From: an uncultured Denitrobacterium sp.
Lineage (GTDB): Bacteria; Actinomycetota; Coriobacteriia; Coriobacteriales; Eggerthellaceae
Length of the DNA stretch: 64,000 bases
Assembly: GCA_905236045.1 (NCBI GenBank)
Contig: CAJOOG010000013.1
Span: forward strand, 1 to 64,000
Direction of reading: 5' to 3'
The position numbers and the translations under genes are program-made. Below are positions 8,444-17,171 of this stretch, piece by piece (positions within the stretch are counted from its first letter, which is position 1; every line of letters begins with the position of its first letter). Under the pieces are notes generated by a model, which made no database searches, was not told where the DNA came from, and saw nothing but the letters and a program-made list of their open reading frames with translations.

Positions 8444-9730
8444 ATGAGACGAGTCACCCTGCAGCCCGGCGAGGTTCTCAGCAACGAGCAAATGCAGCGC
8501 TTCAGCGCCTTCGATGCCGATGCGATGCGCTCTGCGACCGATATCGTGGAAGCCGTGCGCGAAGGCGGCGACAAGGCCCTGCGCGAATACACGGCCAAGT
8601 TCGATGGCGTGGAGCTGGAAGACTTCCGCGTGAGCCAAGCGGCTATCGACGCCGCGCTGGCCACGCTCGACCCCAAGTTGGCCGAGAGCCTGCAGCATGC
8701 CGTGAACCAGGTGCGCGAATTTCACGAGCGTCAGAAGCAGGAGAGCATGTTCGCCGTGCGCGACAATGGCGCGCTCGTCGGCAGCAAGCAGACGCCGATC
8801 CAATCCGTGGGCATCTACGTGCCGGGCGGTCGCGCCCTCTATCCCAGCAGCGTCATAATGAACGCCGTGCCCGCGCAGGTCGCCGGCGTGGAGCGCATCG
8901 TATGCGTGACCCCGCCCACCAAGGACGGCTCGCTCGACGCGGCCGTGCTGGAGGCCTGCCGTCTGTGCGGCGTGACGGAAATCTACTCGATAGGCGGCGC
9001 CCAGGCCGTCGCGGCGCTGGCATATGGCACCGAGAGCATCAAGCCGGTGAACAAGATAACCGGTCCGGGCAACGCCTATGTGGCGGCGGCCAAGAAGATC
9101 GTGATGGGCGATGTGGGCATCGACATGATCGCAGGCCCCAGCGAGGTGCTGGTCGTGGCTGACGAGACCGCCGAGGCGCGCATGGTCGCCATCGACATCA
9201 TGGCGCAGGCGGAGCACGACCCGCTGGCCACCTGCTATCTCGTGTGCTTCAGCGACGATTACGCCGATCGCGTGGAGGCCAATATCGCCGAGCACATGAA
9301 GCGCAGCAAGCGCGCCGAGATAACCGCCGCATCGCTGGAGCACGGTCTGATCGTGGTCTGTCCGGACATGCCCACCGCCATAGGCGCTGTGAACGAGGTG
9401 GCCCCGGAGCACTTGGAGCTGCACATCGAGGACGGCATGGGACAGCTGGGCGCCATCAAGAACGCGGGAGCGATTTTCGTGGGCGAGTGGACCCCGGAGG
9501 CCGTCGGCGATTACGTGGCCGGACCCAACCACACCCTTCCCACGGGCGGCACGGCCAAGTTCAGCAGCCCGCTGGGCACCATGGATTTCATGAAACACAG
9601 CAGCGTCATTCAGTACACGCGTCTGTCTCTGGCCGCGGATGGCGCATCCATCGTCGCCATCGCCGACCGCGAGGGCCTGTGGGCCCATGCCGAGAGCGTG
9701 CGCCTGCGTCTGGCGGAATTGGCGGAATAG
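8444..9730 (+). CDS. hisD: Histidinol dehydrogenase
   Basis: 428 residues; performs the last two oxidations, L-histidinol to L-histidine, with 2 NAD+ and a zinc ion. The nucleotide-binding and signature region (IAGPSEVLVVADETA), the metal-site segment AEHDP and the C-terminal HLELHIED are present; the length is standard. A good ribosome binding site (aaggaga) stands 8 nt before ATG 8444. Its stop is 2 nt from the hisC start, indicating one mRNA. Confidence 0.97.
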   Translation: MRRVTLQPGEVLSNEQMQRFSAFDADAMRSATDIVEAVREGGDKALREYTAKFDGVELEDFRVSQAAIDAALATLDPKLAESLQHAVNQVREFHERQKQESMFAVRDNGALVGSKQTPIQSVGIYVPGGRALYPSSVIMNAVPAQVAGVERIVCVTPPTKDGSLDAAVLEACRLCGVTEIYSIGGAQAVAALAYGTESIKPVNKITGPGNAYVAAAKKIVMGDVGIDMIAGPSEVLVVADETAEARMVAIDIMAQAEHDPLATCYLVCFSDDYADRVEANIAEHMKRSKRAEITAASLEHGLIVVCPDMPTAIGAVNEVAPEHLELHIEDGMGQLGAIKNAGAIFVGEWTPEAVGDYVAGPNHTLPTGGTAKFSSPLGTMDFMKHSSVIQYTRLSLAADGASIVAIADREGLWAHAESVRLRLAELAE

Positions 9731-9732
9731 CC

Positions 9733-10803
9733 ATGGCGAATCTGCGCGAAGCGAATGCCCGCCTGGCCGGGGTCGAGCCTTACGACCCCAAGTACCTGCC
9801 TGCCCAGGTGATGGTCAGCGCCAACGAGACGACGGTCGATGCGCCGGACGAGGTGCGTCGGGCCGTCGCCGCGCGGGTGGGGCAGATGCCCTTCAACCGC
9901 TATCCCGACCCGCTCGCCAACGACTTGCGCGATGCGATCGCCCTCTGGCACGGCGTCTCGCGCGAGAACGTCATATGCGGCAACGGCGGCGACGAGCTCC
10001 TGTTCGATCTGGCATACGCGTGGGGCGGCGAAGGAAACGCGCTCCTGAATGTGCCGCCGACCTTCAGCGTCTATGCGGCGAATGCGCACCTGACGGGCAC
10101 GAAGGTGGTGGAGGTGCCGCGTCGCGCCGACTTCTCGTTGGACGAGGAGGCCATCGTGGAGCGGGCGGGCCGCGGGGACGTGGGCATGGTCGTCATCACC
10201 AGCCCGAACAATCCCACGGGCGACATCGCGCCGCTCGGGTTCGTCGAGCGCCTCCTGAATGCTACTGACGCGCTCGTGCTGCTCGACGAGGCCTATATCG
10301 AGTTCGCGGACGAGGGGGCAAGCTCCCTGCCGCTGTTCGCCGCGCACGAGAACCTGGCGATACTGCACACCTTCAGCAAGGCCTATCGTCTGGCTGGCGT
10401 GCGCATGGGCTACTTGCTAGCCCACGAGCGGGTGGTGTGCGAGTTGACGAAGGTGCGCCAACCGTATTCGGTGGATGCCGTCTCGCAGGCGATTGCGCTC
10501 GAGGTGGTGAAGCACCGCGAGGCTTTCGAGGAGGGCATAGCGCGAACGCGGGCCGAGCGCGATCGACTGGCGCAGGCGCTCGCGGCGCTGCCGAGCACGG
10601 ACGTGCACCCGAGCCAGGCGAACTTCCTGTGCGTGCGCTTCGAGGCGGATGCGGGGGCGCTGTGGGAGGGACTGTACGAGCGCGGCATCCTCGTGCGCGA
10701 CTTCAGCGCGAATCCCGCCACGCGCAACTGCCTGCGTATCAGCGTGGGCACACCGGAGGAGAACGACGCCGTGATCGCGGCTTTGGAAAGCTTGTTGTCG
10801 TAG
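9733..10803 (+). CDS. hisC: Histidinol-phosphate aminotransferase
   Basis: 356 residues of the fold-type I PLP aminotransferase family; exchanges an amino group between glutamate and imidazole-acetol phosphate. The PLP-lysine segment HTFSKAYRLAGVRMGY and the substrate/PLP motifs NPNNPTG-like (SPNNPTGD) and LLDEAYIEF are seen. The start ATG 9733 is 2 nt after hisD; no strong ribosome binding site is needed if coupled. Context inside the his operon makes the assignment firm. Confidence 0.95.
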   Translation: MANLREANARLAGVEPYDPKYLPAQVMVSANETTVDAPDEVRRAVAARVGQMPFNRYPDPLANDLRDAIALWHGVSRENVICGNGGDELLFDLAYAWGGEGNALLNVPPTFSVYAANAHLTGTKVVEVPRRADFSLDEEAIVERAGRGDVGMVVITSPNNPTGDIAPLGFVERLLNATDALVLLDEAYIEFADEGASSLPLFAAHENLAILHTFSKAYRLAGVRMGYLLAHERVVCELTKVRQPYSVDAVSQAIALEVVKHREAFEEGIARTRAERDRLAQALAALPSTDVHPSQANFLCVRFEADAGALWEGLYERGILVRDFSANPATRNCLRISVGTPEENDAVIAALESLLS

Positions 10804-10817
10804 GCGAAAGGACGACG

Positions 10818-11468
10818 ATGGCAAAGAAGAGCAAGAAGGGAAAGGCGAAGGAGGCCGCGGCATTTGCGAAGTCCCTGCCGCATCGCGTGGCCCACGTGCG
10901 CCGCACCACTAAGGAAACCGACATCGACCTCGAAATCGATTTGGACGGCACCGGAGAGGTGGATGCGCAGACCGGCGTGCCGTTCTTCGACCACATGCTG
11001 GACGCCTTCGGGCGCCACGGCCTTTTCGATCTTGCGGTGAAGGCCTCCGGAGATGTGGACGTGGATGCGCATCACACGGTCGAGGACGTGGGTATCGTGC
11101 TCGGACAGGCCATCGACCAGGCGCTCGGCGACAAGCGCGGCATCGTGCGTTTCGGCGACAAGCTTGTTCCCATGGACGAGACGCTGCTTCTGTGCGCCAT
11201 CGACATCTCCGGCCGCGGGCAGCTGCATTACCGCATGGACCTGCCGATAGAGATTATAGGCACCTTCGATACCACGCTGGCCAAGGAATTCTTCATCGCG
11301 CTTGCCGACAACGCGGGGCTGACGCTGCACATCCGCAGCCTCTCCGGCGAGAACAGCCATCACCTCATCGAGGCCGCATTCAAGGCGTGCGGTCGCGCCC
11401 TCTGCGATGCGACGCGCGTGAACCCGCGGATTGCAGGCGTTCTGCCTTCCACGAAGGGCTCTCTATGA
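10818..11468 (+). CDS. hisB: Imidazoleglycerol-phosphate dehydratase
   Basis: 216 residues, monofunctional dehydratase without the histidinol-phosphatase domain seen in enteric bacteria. The metal-binding HHxxE motifs are visible (DAHHTVEDVG and SHHLIEAAFKA). It carries an extra Lys/Ala-rich N-terminus of about 20 residues (MAKKSKKGKAKEAA) compared with the usual roughly 195-residue enzyme. ATG 10818 follows aaagga. The stop overlaps hisH as ATGA. A separate histidinol phosphatase must exist elsewhere; none is seen in the window. Confidence 0.95.
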   Translation: MAKKSKKGKAKEAAAFAKSLPHRVAHVRRTTKETDIDLEIDLDGTGEVDAQTGVPFFDHMLDAFGRHGLFDLAVKASGDVDVDAHHTVEDVGIVLGQAIDQALGDKRGIVRFGDKLVPMDETLLLCAIDISGRGQLHYRMDLPIEIIGTFDTTLAKEFFIALADNAGLTLHIRSLSGENSHHLIEAAFKACGRALCDATRVNPRIAGVLPSTKGSL

Positions 11469-12160
11469 TTGCCGTCGTCGATTACTGCAAGGGCAATCTG
11501 AAGAGCGTCCAGCGGGGACTCGAGACCGTGGGGGCGCAGGTGGTCGTTACGGGGGATCCTGCGGAGATTGCGCGAGCCGGGGCCATAGTGTTGCCGGGCG
11601 TGGGAGCCTTCGCGGATGCCAGCGCGAGCATGATCTGCTCCGGACAGATGCCGGTCATCCGCGAGCGCATTCGGCAGGGCGTGCCGTTTCTGGGCATCTG
11701 CCTGGGGCTTCACCTGCTTTTCGAGGAGGGTGCGGAAGGCTCCCCCGCGCCGGCCGAGGACGTCTCGTCCGCCGAGGCCTCGCCTGCTGTCCCGTCTGCC
11801 GAGGACTCCCCACGCGCTCGCGGCCTGGCGGTGCTCCCCGGTGTGGCAAACCGCATCCCCAACCGCGATGCGGCCGGCGCCTTCTTCAAGGTGCCGCACG
11901 TGGGCTGGGATACCGTGGATCTTGTTCCGACGGTGTCCTGTCCGCTGTTCGAGGGCATTCCCACCGGCGAGCACTTCTACTTCACCCATTCCTACATCGC
12001 GCCGGCGAACGAGTGCACGGTGGCCACGACCGCCTACAGCACCACGTTCCCTTGCGCCGTGCAATACGGCAACGTCTTCGGCGTGCAATTCCATCCCGAG
12101 AAGAGCTCCGATGCCGGCTTGGCGGTGCTGCGCAACTTCACGACCCTGGCAGCAGGCTGA
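11465..12160 (+). CDS. hisH: Imidazole glycerol phosphate synthase, glutaminase subunit
   Basis: 231 residues, class I glutamine amidotransferase that feeds ammonia to HisF. The nucleophile Cys is in FLGICLGLHLLFE and the His/Glu of the triad in GVQFHPEKS near the end. The family is usually about 200 residues; here an Ala/Ser/Pro/Glu-rich insertion of about 25-30 residues follows the nucleophile loop (about residues 86-115, between LFEEG and GLAVLPG). The insert is out of the active site but near the surface. The start overlaps the hisB stop by 4 nt. Confidence 0.95.
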   Translation: MIAVVDYCKGNLKSVQRGLETVGAQVVVTGDPAEIARAGAIVLPGVGAFADASASMICSGQMPVIRERIRQGVPFLGICLGLHLLFEEGAEGSPAPAEDVSSAEASPAVPSAEDSPRARGLAVLPGVANRIPNRDAAGAFFKVPHVGWDTVDLVPTVSCPLFEGIPTGEHFYFTHSYIAPANECTVATTAYSTTFPCAVQYGNVFGVQFHPEKSSDAGLAVLRNFTTLAAG

Positions 12161-12233
12161 CGCCCCCAAGGCCGAAACCCGCCGGGCTGCCGCCGGCATT
12201 CGCAAACTGCTTCGGACAGAGAGGAAAGAGCCC

Positions 12234-12953
12234 ATGCATCTGCTTCCGGCAATCGACATTCTCGACGGACGCGCGGTGCGCCTGGCCAAAGGCGACTACG
12301 CGAAGGTGACCGTCTACAACGAGGATCCCGTGGATCAGGCGAAACGCTTCGAGGACGCGGGCGCGCATTGGATTCATGTGGTGGACCTGAACGGCGCGAA
12401 GTCGGGGCGTCAGGAGAACATCGCAATCGTCGAGCGAATCGCCGCGAGCACAAGTCTGCGAATCGAGAACGGCGGCGGCATTCGCGACTTGGCGGCCGTG
12501 CAGCGCCTCTACGACGCGGGGGTGAGCCGTGTGGTGCTGGGAAGCGCGCTGGTGACGGACAAGGCCTTCGCCGAAGAGGCCATCGCGCGGTTCGGCGATC
12601 TGCTGTGCGCGGGCATCGATGCCCGCGATGGGGAGGCGGCCATTCAAGGATGGCGCGAAGGCGCGGGCGTGCCGGCCGAAGAGCTGGTCGCCCGGGTGGC
12701 GGATCTGGGGTTTGGACACCTGGTCTTCACCGACATCGCGCGGGACGGCATGCAGACCGGAATCGACGCGGCCGTCTACGAGCGCATGGCGAGCGTGTTC
12801 GGCAATCCAGTCACGGCGAGCGGCGGCGTCACGAACATGGACGACCTGCGCAACCTGGCCCGCGTCGCGGACAGCATCGAGGGCATCATCACCGGCCGCG
12901 CCGTCTACGAGGGCAGCCTTTCCCTGGAAGAGGCGCTGGCCTTCTGCGGCTGA
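12234..12953 (+). CDS. hisA: ProFAR isomerase
   Basis: 239-residue (beta-alpha)8 barrel that isomerises the aminoaldose ProFAR to the ketose PRFAR. The N-terminal catalytic Asp is in [12 protein letters not shown], the second in [10 protein letters not shown], and phosphate-binding loops GGGIRD and SGGVTN are present. ATG 12234 is preceded by gagaggaaagag. It lies 73 nt after hisH and 101 nt before hisF. Confidence 0.96.
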   Translation: MHLLPAIDILDGRAVRLAKGDYAKVTVYNEDPVDQAKRFEDAGAHWIHVVDLNGAKSGRQENIAIVERIAASTSLRIENGGGIRDLAAVQRLYDAGVSRVVLGSALVTDKAFAEEAIARFGDLLCAGIDARDGEAAIQGWREGAGVPAEELVARVADLGFGHLVFTDIARDGMQTGIDAAVYERMASVFGNPVTASGGVTNMDDLRNLARVADSIEGIITGRAVYEGSLSLEEALAFCG

Positions 12954-13002
12954 CCTCGCAACTCCGGAAGGGCGCTTCTGCCCGCCCGATGTTCGACCAT
13001 GG

Positions 13003-13008
13003 TAGAGT
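13003..13008 (+). promoter_or_regulatory. Possible internal -10 box before hisF
   Basis: TAGAGT in the hisA-hisF gap, 46 nt before the hisF ATG. The gap (101 nt) is the longest inside the his cluster, so a secondary promoter is plausible. No -35 is convincing. Confidence 0.3.
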
Positions 13009-13054
13009 ACTGCGAGAAAAGCCGGAACGCGAAGGCGACGCGGGAGGAGAAGCA

Positions 13055-13819
13055 ATGCTGGCGAAGAGGGTAATCCCCTGCATGGACGTGAAAGACGGGC
13101 GCGTGGTGAAGGGCGTGAACTTCGTGAACCTGCGCGACGCCGGCGACCCCATCGAGCTCGCGGAGCGCTATGACGAGCAGAAGGCCGACGAGGTCGTCTT
13201 CCTGGACATCGCGGCCACGCACGAGGGACGCGCCACCACGGTGGCGCTGGCCAGCCGCGCGAGCGAGGAACTGCATCTGCCCTATTGCGTGGGCGGCGGC
13301 TTCCGCACGGTCGACGACATCCGCACGATGATAGCCGCGGGCGCCGATAAAGTGTCGGTGAACAGCGCGGCGGTGGCGGACCCGAGCATCATCACGCAGG
13401 CGGCACGGGCCTTCGGCAGCCAGGCGATCATCTGCGCAATCGACGCCAAGCAGGTGGCGGGCAACCCGAACAAGTGGGAGGTTTACGTGCACGGCGGACG
13501 CAAGAACACGGGCATCGATGCGCTCCAGTGGGCGCAGGAGGTCGCTAAACGCGGTGCGGGGGAGATCCTGCTGACCAGCATGGACCGCGATGGCTCCTGC
13601 GATGGCTTCGACATCCCGCTCACACGTTCCATTGCGCGTGCGGTGCAGATTCCCGTCATAGCCAGCGGTGGCGTGGGCACGCTGGAGCACTTCGCCGAAG
13701 GCATTATAGAGGGGGAGGCCGATGCTGTGTTGGCGGCGAGCGTCTTCCACTTCGGCACCTATACCGTGCGTCAGGTGAAGGAGTACCTCCGCAGCCAAGG
13801 CGTTCCCGTGCGCCTGTAG
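13055..13819 (+). CDS. hisF: Imidazole glycerol phosphate synthase, cyclase subunit
   Basis: 254-residue barrel partner of HisH; uses ammonia to turn PRFAR into imidazole glycerol phosphate and AICAR. Catalytic Asp residues are in [12 protein letters not shown] (start) and [12 protein letters not shown]; phosphate loops GGGFRT and SGGVGT are present. The ribosome binding site ggaggag is 6 nt before ATG 13055. AICAR released here links to the purine genes found later in the window. Confidence 0.97.
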   Translation: MLAKRVIPCMDVKDGRVVKGVNFVNLRDAGDPIELAERYDEQKADEVVFLDIAATHEGRATTVALASRASEELHLPYCVGGGFRTVDDIRTMIAAGADKVSVNSAAVADPSIITQAARAFGSQAIICAIDAKQVAGNPNKWEVYVHGGRKNTGIDALQWAQEVAKRGAGEILLTSMDRDGSCDGFDIPLTRSIARAVQIPVIASGGVGTLEHFAEGIIEGEADAVLAASVFHFGTYTVRQVKEYLRSQGVPVRL

Positions 13820-14200
13820 CTTGCGTTTCTCGTTTGCGCCTTCAGCGTTTTCGCTCTTCGGCATGCGCTTGACCGTCCACAGGCCCTTTCGGGCTCTCGT
13901 TCGACCCGGGGCGGCCCTTTGGTCCCCCTCCCTGATGGATTATGACACGGATAGTTTTGAAAACACTATAAATTGTGGGCTAAGCACTTTGAGCCACAAT
14001 ATATGCCGTATTTTTTATGTGCGGTTTTCCGAATACGGATTTTGACCGACCGCTTGCGGACGGTTAGGGTTCGTTTCAGCAATTGCAGCTATCTTGAGTG
14101 TGGGCATAGAAAAACGTGCGCGGAGGAACTTGCGACGCCGCCCAGTTGCTTGCCCCGTCGGTGTGCCGACGGCCCCGTGCGCCCAGTGGAAGGATTACAT
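13820..14200. other. 381-bp intergenic region with AT-rich island
   Basis: No gene is supported in this stretch. The first 110 bp are GC-rich and featureless. From about 13935 to 14045 the composition turns AT-rich and contains three inverted repeats and a probable promoter (separate entry). The remaining 150 bp are an apparent 5' leader for the aldehyde dehydrogenase. Confidence 0.7.
13942..14038 (+). promoter_or_regulatory. Aldehyde dehydrogenase promoter with three palindromic sites
   Basis: ATGACA (13942-13947, 5/6 to the -35 consensus) and TATAAA (13967-13972) are 19 nt apart. Between them is the palindrome gttttgaaaac (13954-13964). Just downstream are attgtgg (13972-13978)/ccacaat (13994-14000) and ccgtatt (14006-14012)/aatacgg (14032-14038). 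The clustering of symmetrical sites in an AT-rich island inside a GC-rich genome suggests regulated transcription. Confidence 0.5.
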
Positions 14201-15694
14201 ATGTCCGACATGAAGTATCCCGGCCAGGAATCCTACAAGCTCTATATCGGCGGTGAATGGGTCGACGCTGGCGACGGCGCTACCTTGGATTCCACCTGCC
14301 CTGCCAACGGGCAGTATCTAGCCACCTTCGCCGACGCTACCGAGGCCGACGTCGATAAGGCCGCCGACGCCGCCTTGGCTGCATTCCCCGCATGGGCGGC
14401 CATGGATAAGTTCGCCCGTGCCGCCGTGCTCAACGCCGTCGCCGACCGCATCGAGGAGAACGCCGAGCATCTTGCGATGGTCGAGTCTCTGGACAACGGC
14501 AAGCCGATTCGTGAGACTCGCGCCATCGACGTGGCGTTCTCGGTCGAGCACTTCCGTTATTTCGCGGGCTGCCTGCTGGCGGATACCGGCGAGGCCGACG
14601 TGCTTCCCGGCAACGTCATGAGCCTGGTCCTGCACGAGCCCATCGGCGTGGTCGGGCAGATCGTGCCTTGGAACTTCCCGTTCCTCATGGCTGCCTGGAA
14701 GCTGGCCCCGGTGCTGGCCGCCGGCGACTGCACCGTGTTCAAGCCCTCCAGCGCCACCAGCCTCTCCGTGCTCGAGTTCGCGCGCCTCACCCAGGACATC
14801 ATCCCGGCGGGCGTGTTCAACGTGGTCACGGGTCGCGGCAGCAAGGCCGGCCAGTGGATGCTCGACAATCCCAAGTTCGCCAAGCTCGCCTTCACCGGTT
14901 CCACCGAAGTGGGCCGCAACGTGGCGAAGGCCGCTGCCGAGCGTCTGGTTCCTGCCACGCTGGAGCTGGGCGGCAAGAGCGCCAACATCATCTTCGCCGA
15001 CGCCAAGATGGACATGGTCATCGACGGCGTGCAGCTGGGCATCCTGTTCAACCAGGGCCAGGTCTGCTGTGCCGGCAGTCGCCTGTTCGTCCAGGACAGC
15101 ATCTACGACGAGCTGGTTCCCAAGCTGGTCGATCAGTTCAACAAGGTTACCGTGGGTATGCCTTGGGAAGACGCCACCCAGATGGGCAGCCAGATCAACG
15201 AAGGCCAGCTGGAGAAGATCTTAAGCTACGTCGAGATCGCCAAGCAGGAAGGCGGCAAGGTGCTCTGCGGCGGCGAGCGCTTCACCGAGGGCCCGTTGGC
15301 CAAGGGCGCGTTCCTGAAGCCGACCCTCATCGAGATCCCCAACAACAAGGTGCGCGTGGCGCAGGAGGAAATCTTCGGCCCCGTCGCCGTCGTCCAGAAG
15401 TTTAGCACCGAGGAGGAGGTTATCGACCTGGCCAACGACAGCATCTACGGCCTGGGCGGTGCCGTGTGGACGCGCGACATCAACGTCGCTCTGCGCGTGA
15501 GCCAGGGTGTGCGCACGGGACGCATGTGGGTGAACACCTACAACAGCATCCCGGCGGGTGCTCCGTTCGGCGGCTACAAGGAGTCCGGCATCGGTCGCGA
15601 GACTCACAAGATCATGCTGGAGCACTACTGCCAGACCAAGAACATCATGATCAACATGAGCGAGGCTCCCAGCGGCTTCTATCCCGCCAAGTAG
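14201..15694 (+). CDS. NAD(P)-dependent aldehyde dehydrogenase
   Basis: 497 residues, the normal size of the ALDH superfamily. The general-base Glu is in LELGGKSANIIF, the catalytic Cys in GQVCCAGSR, and the coenzyme-site segments VPWNFPFLMAAWKLAP and FTGSTEVGR are clear. It resembles the class I/II (ALDH1/2, betaine or aminoaldehyde-type) group, so it oxidises an aldehyde to its acid; the exact substrate is not readable. I start at ATG 14201 because ggaagga stands 7 nt upstream; an upstream TTG frame extension to 13973 lies in the AT-rich promoter. It is a single-gene unit, between hisF and a strong terminator, so its presence splits the his genes. Confidence 0.92.
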   Translation: MSDMKYPGQESYKLYIGGEWVDAGDGATLDSTCPANGQYLATFADATEADVDKAADAALAAFPAWAAMDKFARAAVLNAVADRIEENAEHLAMVESLDNGKPIRETRAIDVAFSVEHFRYFAGCLLADTGEADVLPGNVMSLVLHEPIGVVGQIVPWNFPFLMAAWKLAPVLAAGDCTVFKPSSATSLSVLEFARLTQDIIPAGVFNVVTGRGSKAGQWMLDNPKFAKLAFTGSTEVGRNVAKAAAERLVPATLELGGKSANIIFADAKMDMVIDGVQLGILFNQGQVCCAGSRLFVQDSIYDELVPKLVDQFNKVTVGMPWEDATQMGSQINEGQLEKILSYVEIAKQEGGKVLCGGERFTEGPLAKGAFLKPTLIEIPNNKVRVAQEEIFGPVAVVQKFSTEEEVIDLANDSIYGLGGAVWTRDINVALRVSQGVRTGRMWVNTYNSIPAGAPFGGYKESGIGRETHKIMLEHYCQTKNIMINMSEAPSGFYPAK

Positions 15695-15744
15695 GAAAGC
15701 TGGTGTTCTAGCGAACCTCGGCTAAGGGTCGCGAACTCGGACAA

Positions 15745-15777
15745 ACCCGCGGCGCGTGCGCGTCGCGGGTTTTTTTG
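15745..15777 (+). terminator. Rho-independent terminator after aldehyde dehydrogenase
   Basis: Stem acccgcg (15745-15751) / cgcgggt (15764-15770), extended by GC pairs in the loop, followed by seven T. It ends the ALDH transcript 50 nt after its stop. Confidence 0.9.
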
Positions 15778-15831
15778 GTGTGTTATTGTAGGGTGCAATC
15801 GAAAACGAGGCTTTTGGAAAGCGAGGCATCC

Positions 15832-16743
15832 ATGCTGATATTTACCATCTTCGTCCTGCTCCTCGCCGCGGTCATCATCTTCCTCAACATCTTCATCGTG
15901 CAACAGCAGACCGAGTACATCGTCGAGCGACTCGGGAAATTCGCGCGTACGGCGGGTCCCGGTCTTCATGTGAAGGTCCCCTTCATCGAGCGGGTGGTCG
16001 CCAAGGTGGACCTGCGCACGCGCCAGACCGCCATGCAGATCGACGGCAAGACCAAGGACAACGTGACCATAACCATGACGGTCGCCGCGCAGTTCCACGT
16101 CAGCTACGATCGAGGCGACGGCGCCGTCGTGCAGAGCGGCGTCTACCGCAGCCACTACATGCTGGCCAACCCGGAGGACCAGATGCGCGCCTACATCGCC
16201 GACGCCCTGCGCTCCGCAATCCCGAACTATTCGCTCGACGCCGTCTTCGACAACAAGGACAGCATTGCCGCGGACGTGAACACCACGGTGGCCGCGCGTA
16301 TGGTTGACTACGGCTACGACCTCGTGAGCACGCTCATCACCAGCATCGGGCTGCCGGCGGACGTGGAAGCCAGTATGAACAAGATCAACTCCGCCCAGCG
16401 CGAGAAGGAGGCTGCGCAGAGCCTGGCCGATGCGGACCGCATCAAGGTAGTCGTGGAGGCGCAGGCCCAGGCGCAGGCCATGGAGGAGAGCGGCCGCGGT
16501 ATCGCCGCCCAGCGCAAGGCCATCGCGGAGGGCATCGCCAGCTCGCTTGACGTCATCCGAGAGAGCGGCGTGTCCACGAAAGAGGCCAACAGCCTGTTTT
16601 TGTTCACGCAGTGGGTCGAGATGATGGACGAATTCGCCAAGCGGGGTGCGAACACGGTCGTGCTGCCCAACGATTTCAACCAGGCCAGCAGCATGTTCGA
16701 GCAGATGCTCGCCGCGGCGGAAGCAGAGAAGCCCCGCGAGTAA
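15832..16743 (+). CDS. SPFH/stomatin-family membrane protein
   Basis: 303 residues with one N-terminal membrane helix (residues 2-24, rich in Ile/Leu/Val), then an SPFH (band 7) domain (ERLGKFARTAGPGLHVKVPFIERV, about 32-200) and an Ala/Glu/Gln coiled region (about 205-260). Such proteins form large membrane-bound oligomers and often pair with NfeD proteases/scaffolds, but no nfeD is adjacent. ATG 15832 is taken because the residues before it are not conserved-looking and the hydrophobic helix starts there. It follows the terminator and precedes hisI by 91 nt. Role: probably membrane microdomain organisation (family inference). Confidence 0.9.
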   Translation: MLIFTIFVLLLAAVIIFLNIFIVQQQTEYIVERLGKFARTAGPGLHVKVPFIERVVAKVDLRTRQTAMQIDGKTKDNVTITMTVAAQFHVSYDRGDGAVVQSGVYRSHYMLANPEDQMRAYIADALRSAIPNYSLDAVFDNKDSIAADVNTTVAARMVDYGYDLVSTLITSIGLPADVEASMNKINSAQREKEAAQSLADADRIKVVVEAQAQAQAMEESGRGIAAQRKAIAEGIASSLDVIRESGVSTKEANSLFLFTQWVEMMDEFAKRGANTVVLPNDFNQASSMFEQMLAAAEAEKPRE

Positions 16744-16834
16744 GCGGCCGACTTGAATGCCTTTCCTCGGAGAGATGTCCGGGGTTGAGCGTTTCCCCTC
16801 GGGAGACGTCGACTACTCATAGGAAGGACCGCAG

Positions 16835-17155
16835 GTGGATAGCACAGACCTAACCTACAACGAAGCGGGCCTCATCCCGTGCATCGTGCAGGACGTCGAA
16901 ACGCGCGAAGTTCTGATGATGGCATGGATGAATGCCGAAACGGTCCAACGCACCCTCGACGAGCGTACCACCTGGTTCTGGAGCCGCAGCCGCAAGAAGC
17001 TATGGCATAAGGGCGAGGAGAGCGGCAACACGCAGAAGCTGGTCGAGCTGCGCTACGATTGCGACGCGGATACGCTGCTGGCGCTGGTGGAGCCCGCGGG
17101 GCCCGCGTGCCACACCGGTCATGCGAGCTGCTTCTATCGCAAGATGGCGGACTGA
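16835..17155 (+). CDS. hisI: Phosphoribosyl-AMP cyclohydrolase
   Basis: 106 residues with a GTG start, preceded by aggaagga 6 nt upstream. Opens the adenine ring of PR-AMP in histidine synthesis. Metal-site residues appear in [14 protein letters not shown] and [25 protein letters not shown] is the family core. It is the stand-alone form, without the HisE pyrophosphohydrolase domain. It lies 3 kb away from hisF, after the ALDH and SPFH genes, and 16 nt before recQ. Confidence 0.95.
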   Translation: MDSTDLTYNEAGLIPCIVQDVETREVLMMAWMNAETVQRTLDERTTWFWSRSRKKLWHKGEESGNTQKLVELRYDCDADTLLALVEPAGPACHTGHASCFYRKMAD

Positions 17156-17171
17156 GAGCAGGAGACCGAAC

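Noticed and set aside
8303-9688. 461-residue minus-strand frame opposite hisD
   Set aside because: Antisense shadow, no motif; hisD on the + strand is unmistakable.
13973-14200. TTG-initiated N-terminal extension of the aldehyde dehydrogenase
   Set aside because: It covers an AT-rich promoter and palindromes, while ATG 14201 has a good ribosome binding site and the typical ALDH length.
16932-17171. Longer N-terminus of RecQ overlapping hisI
   Set aside because: The extra 80 residues are hisI in another frame; ATG 17172 with caggaga gives a standard RecQ.
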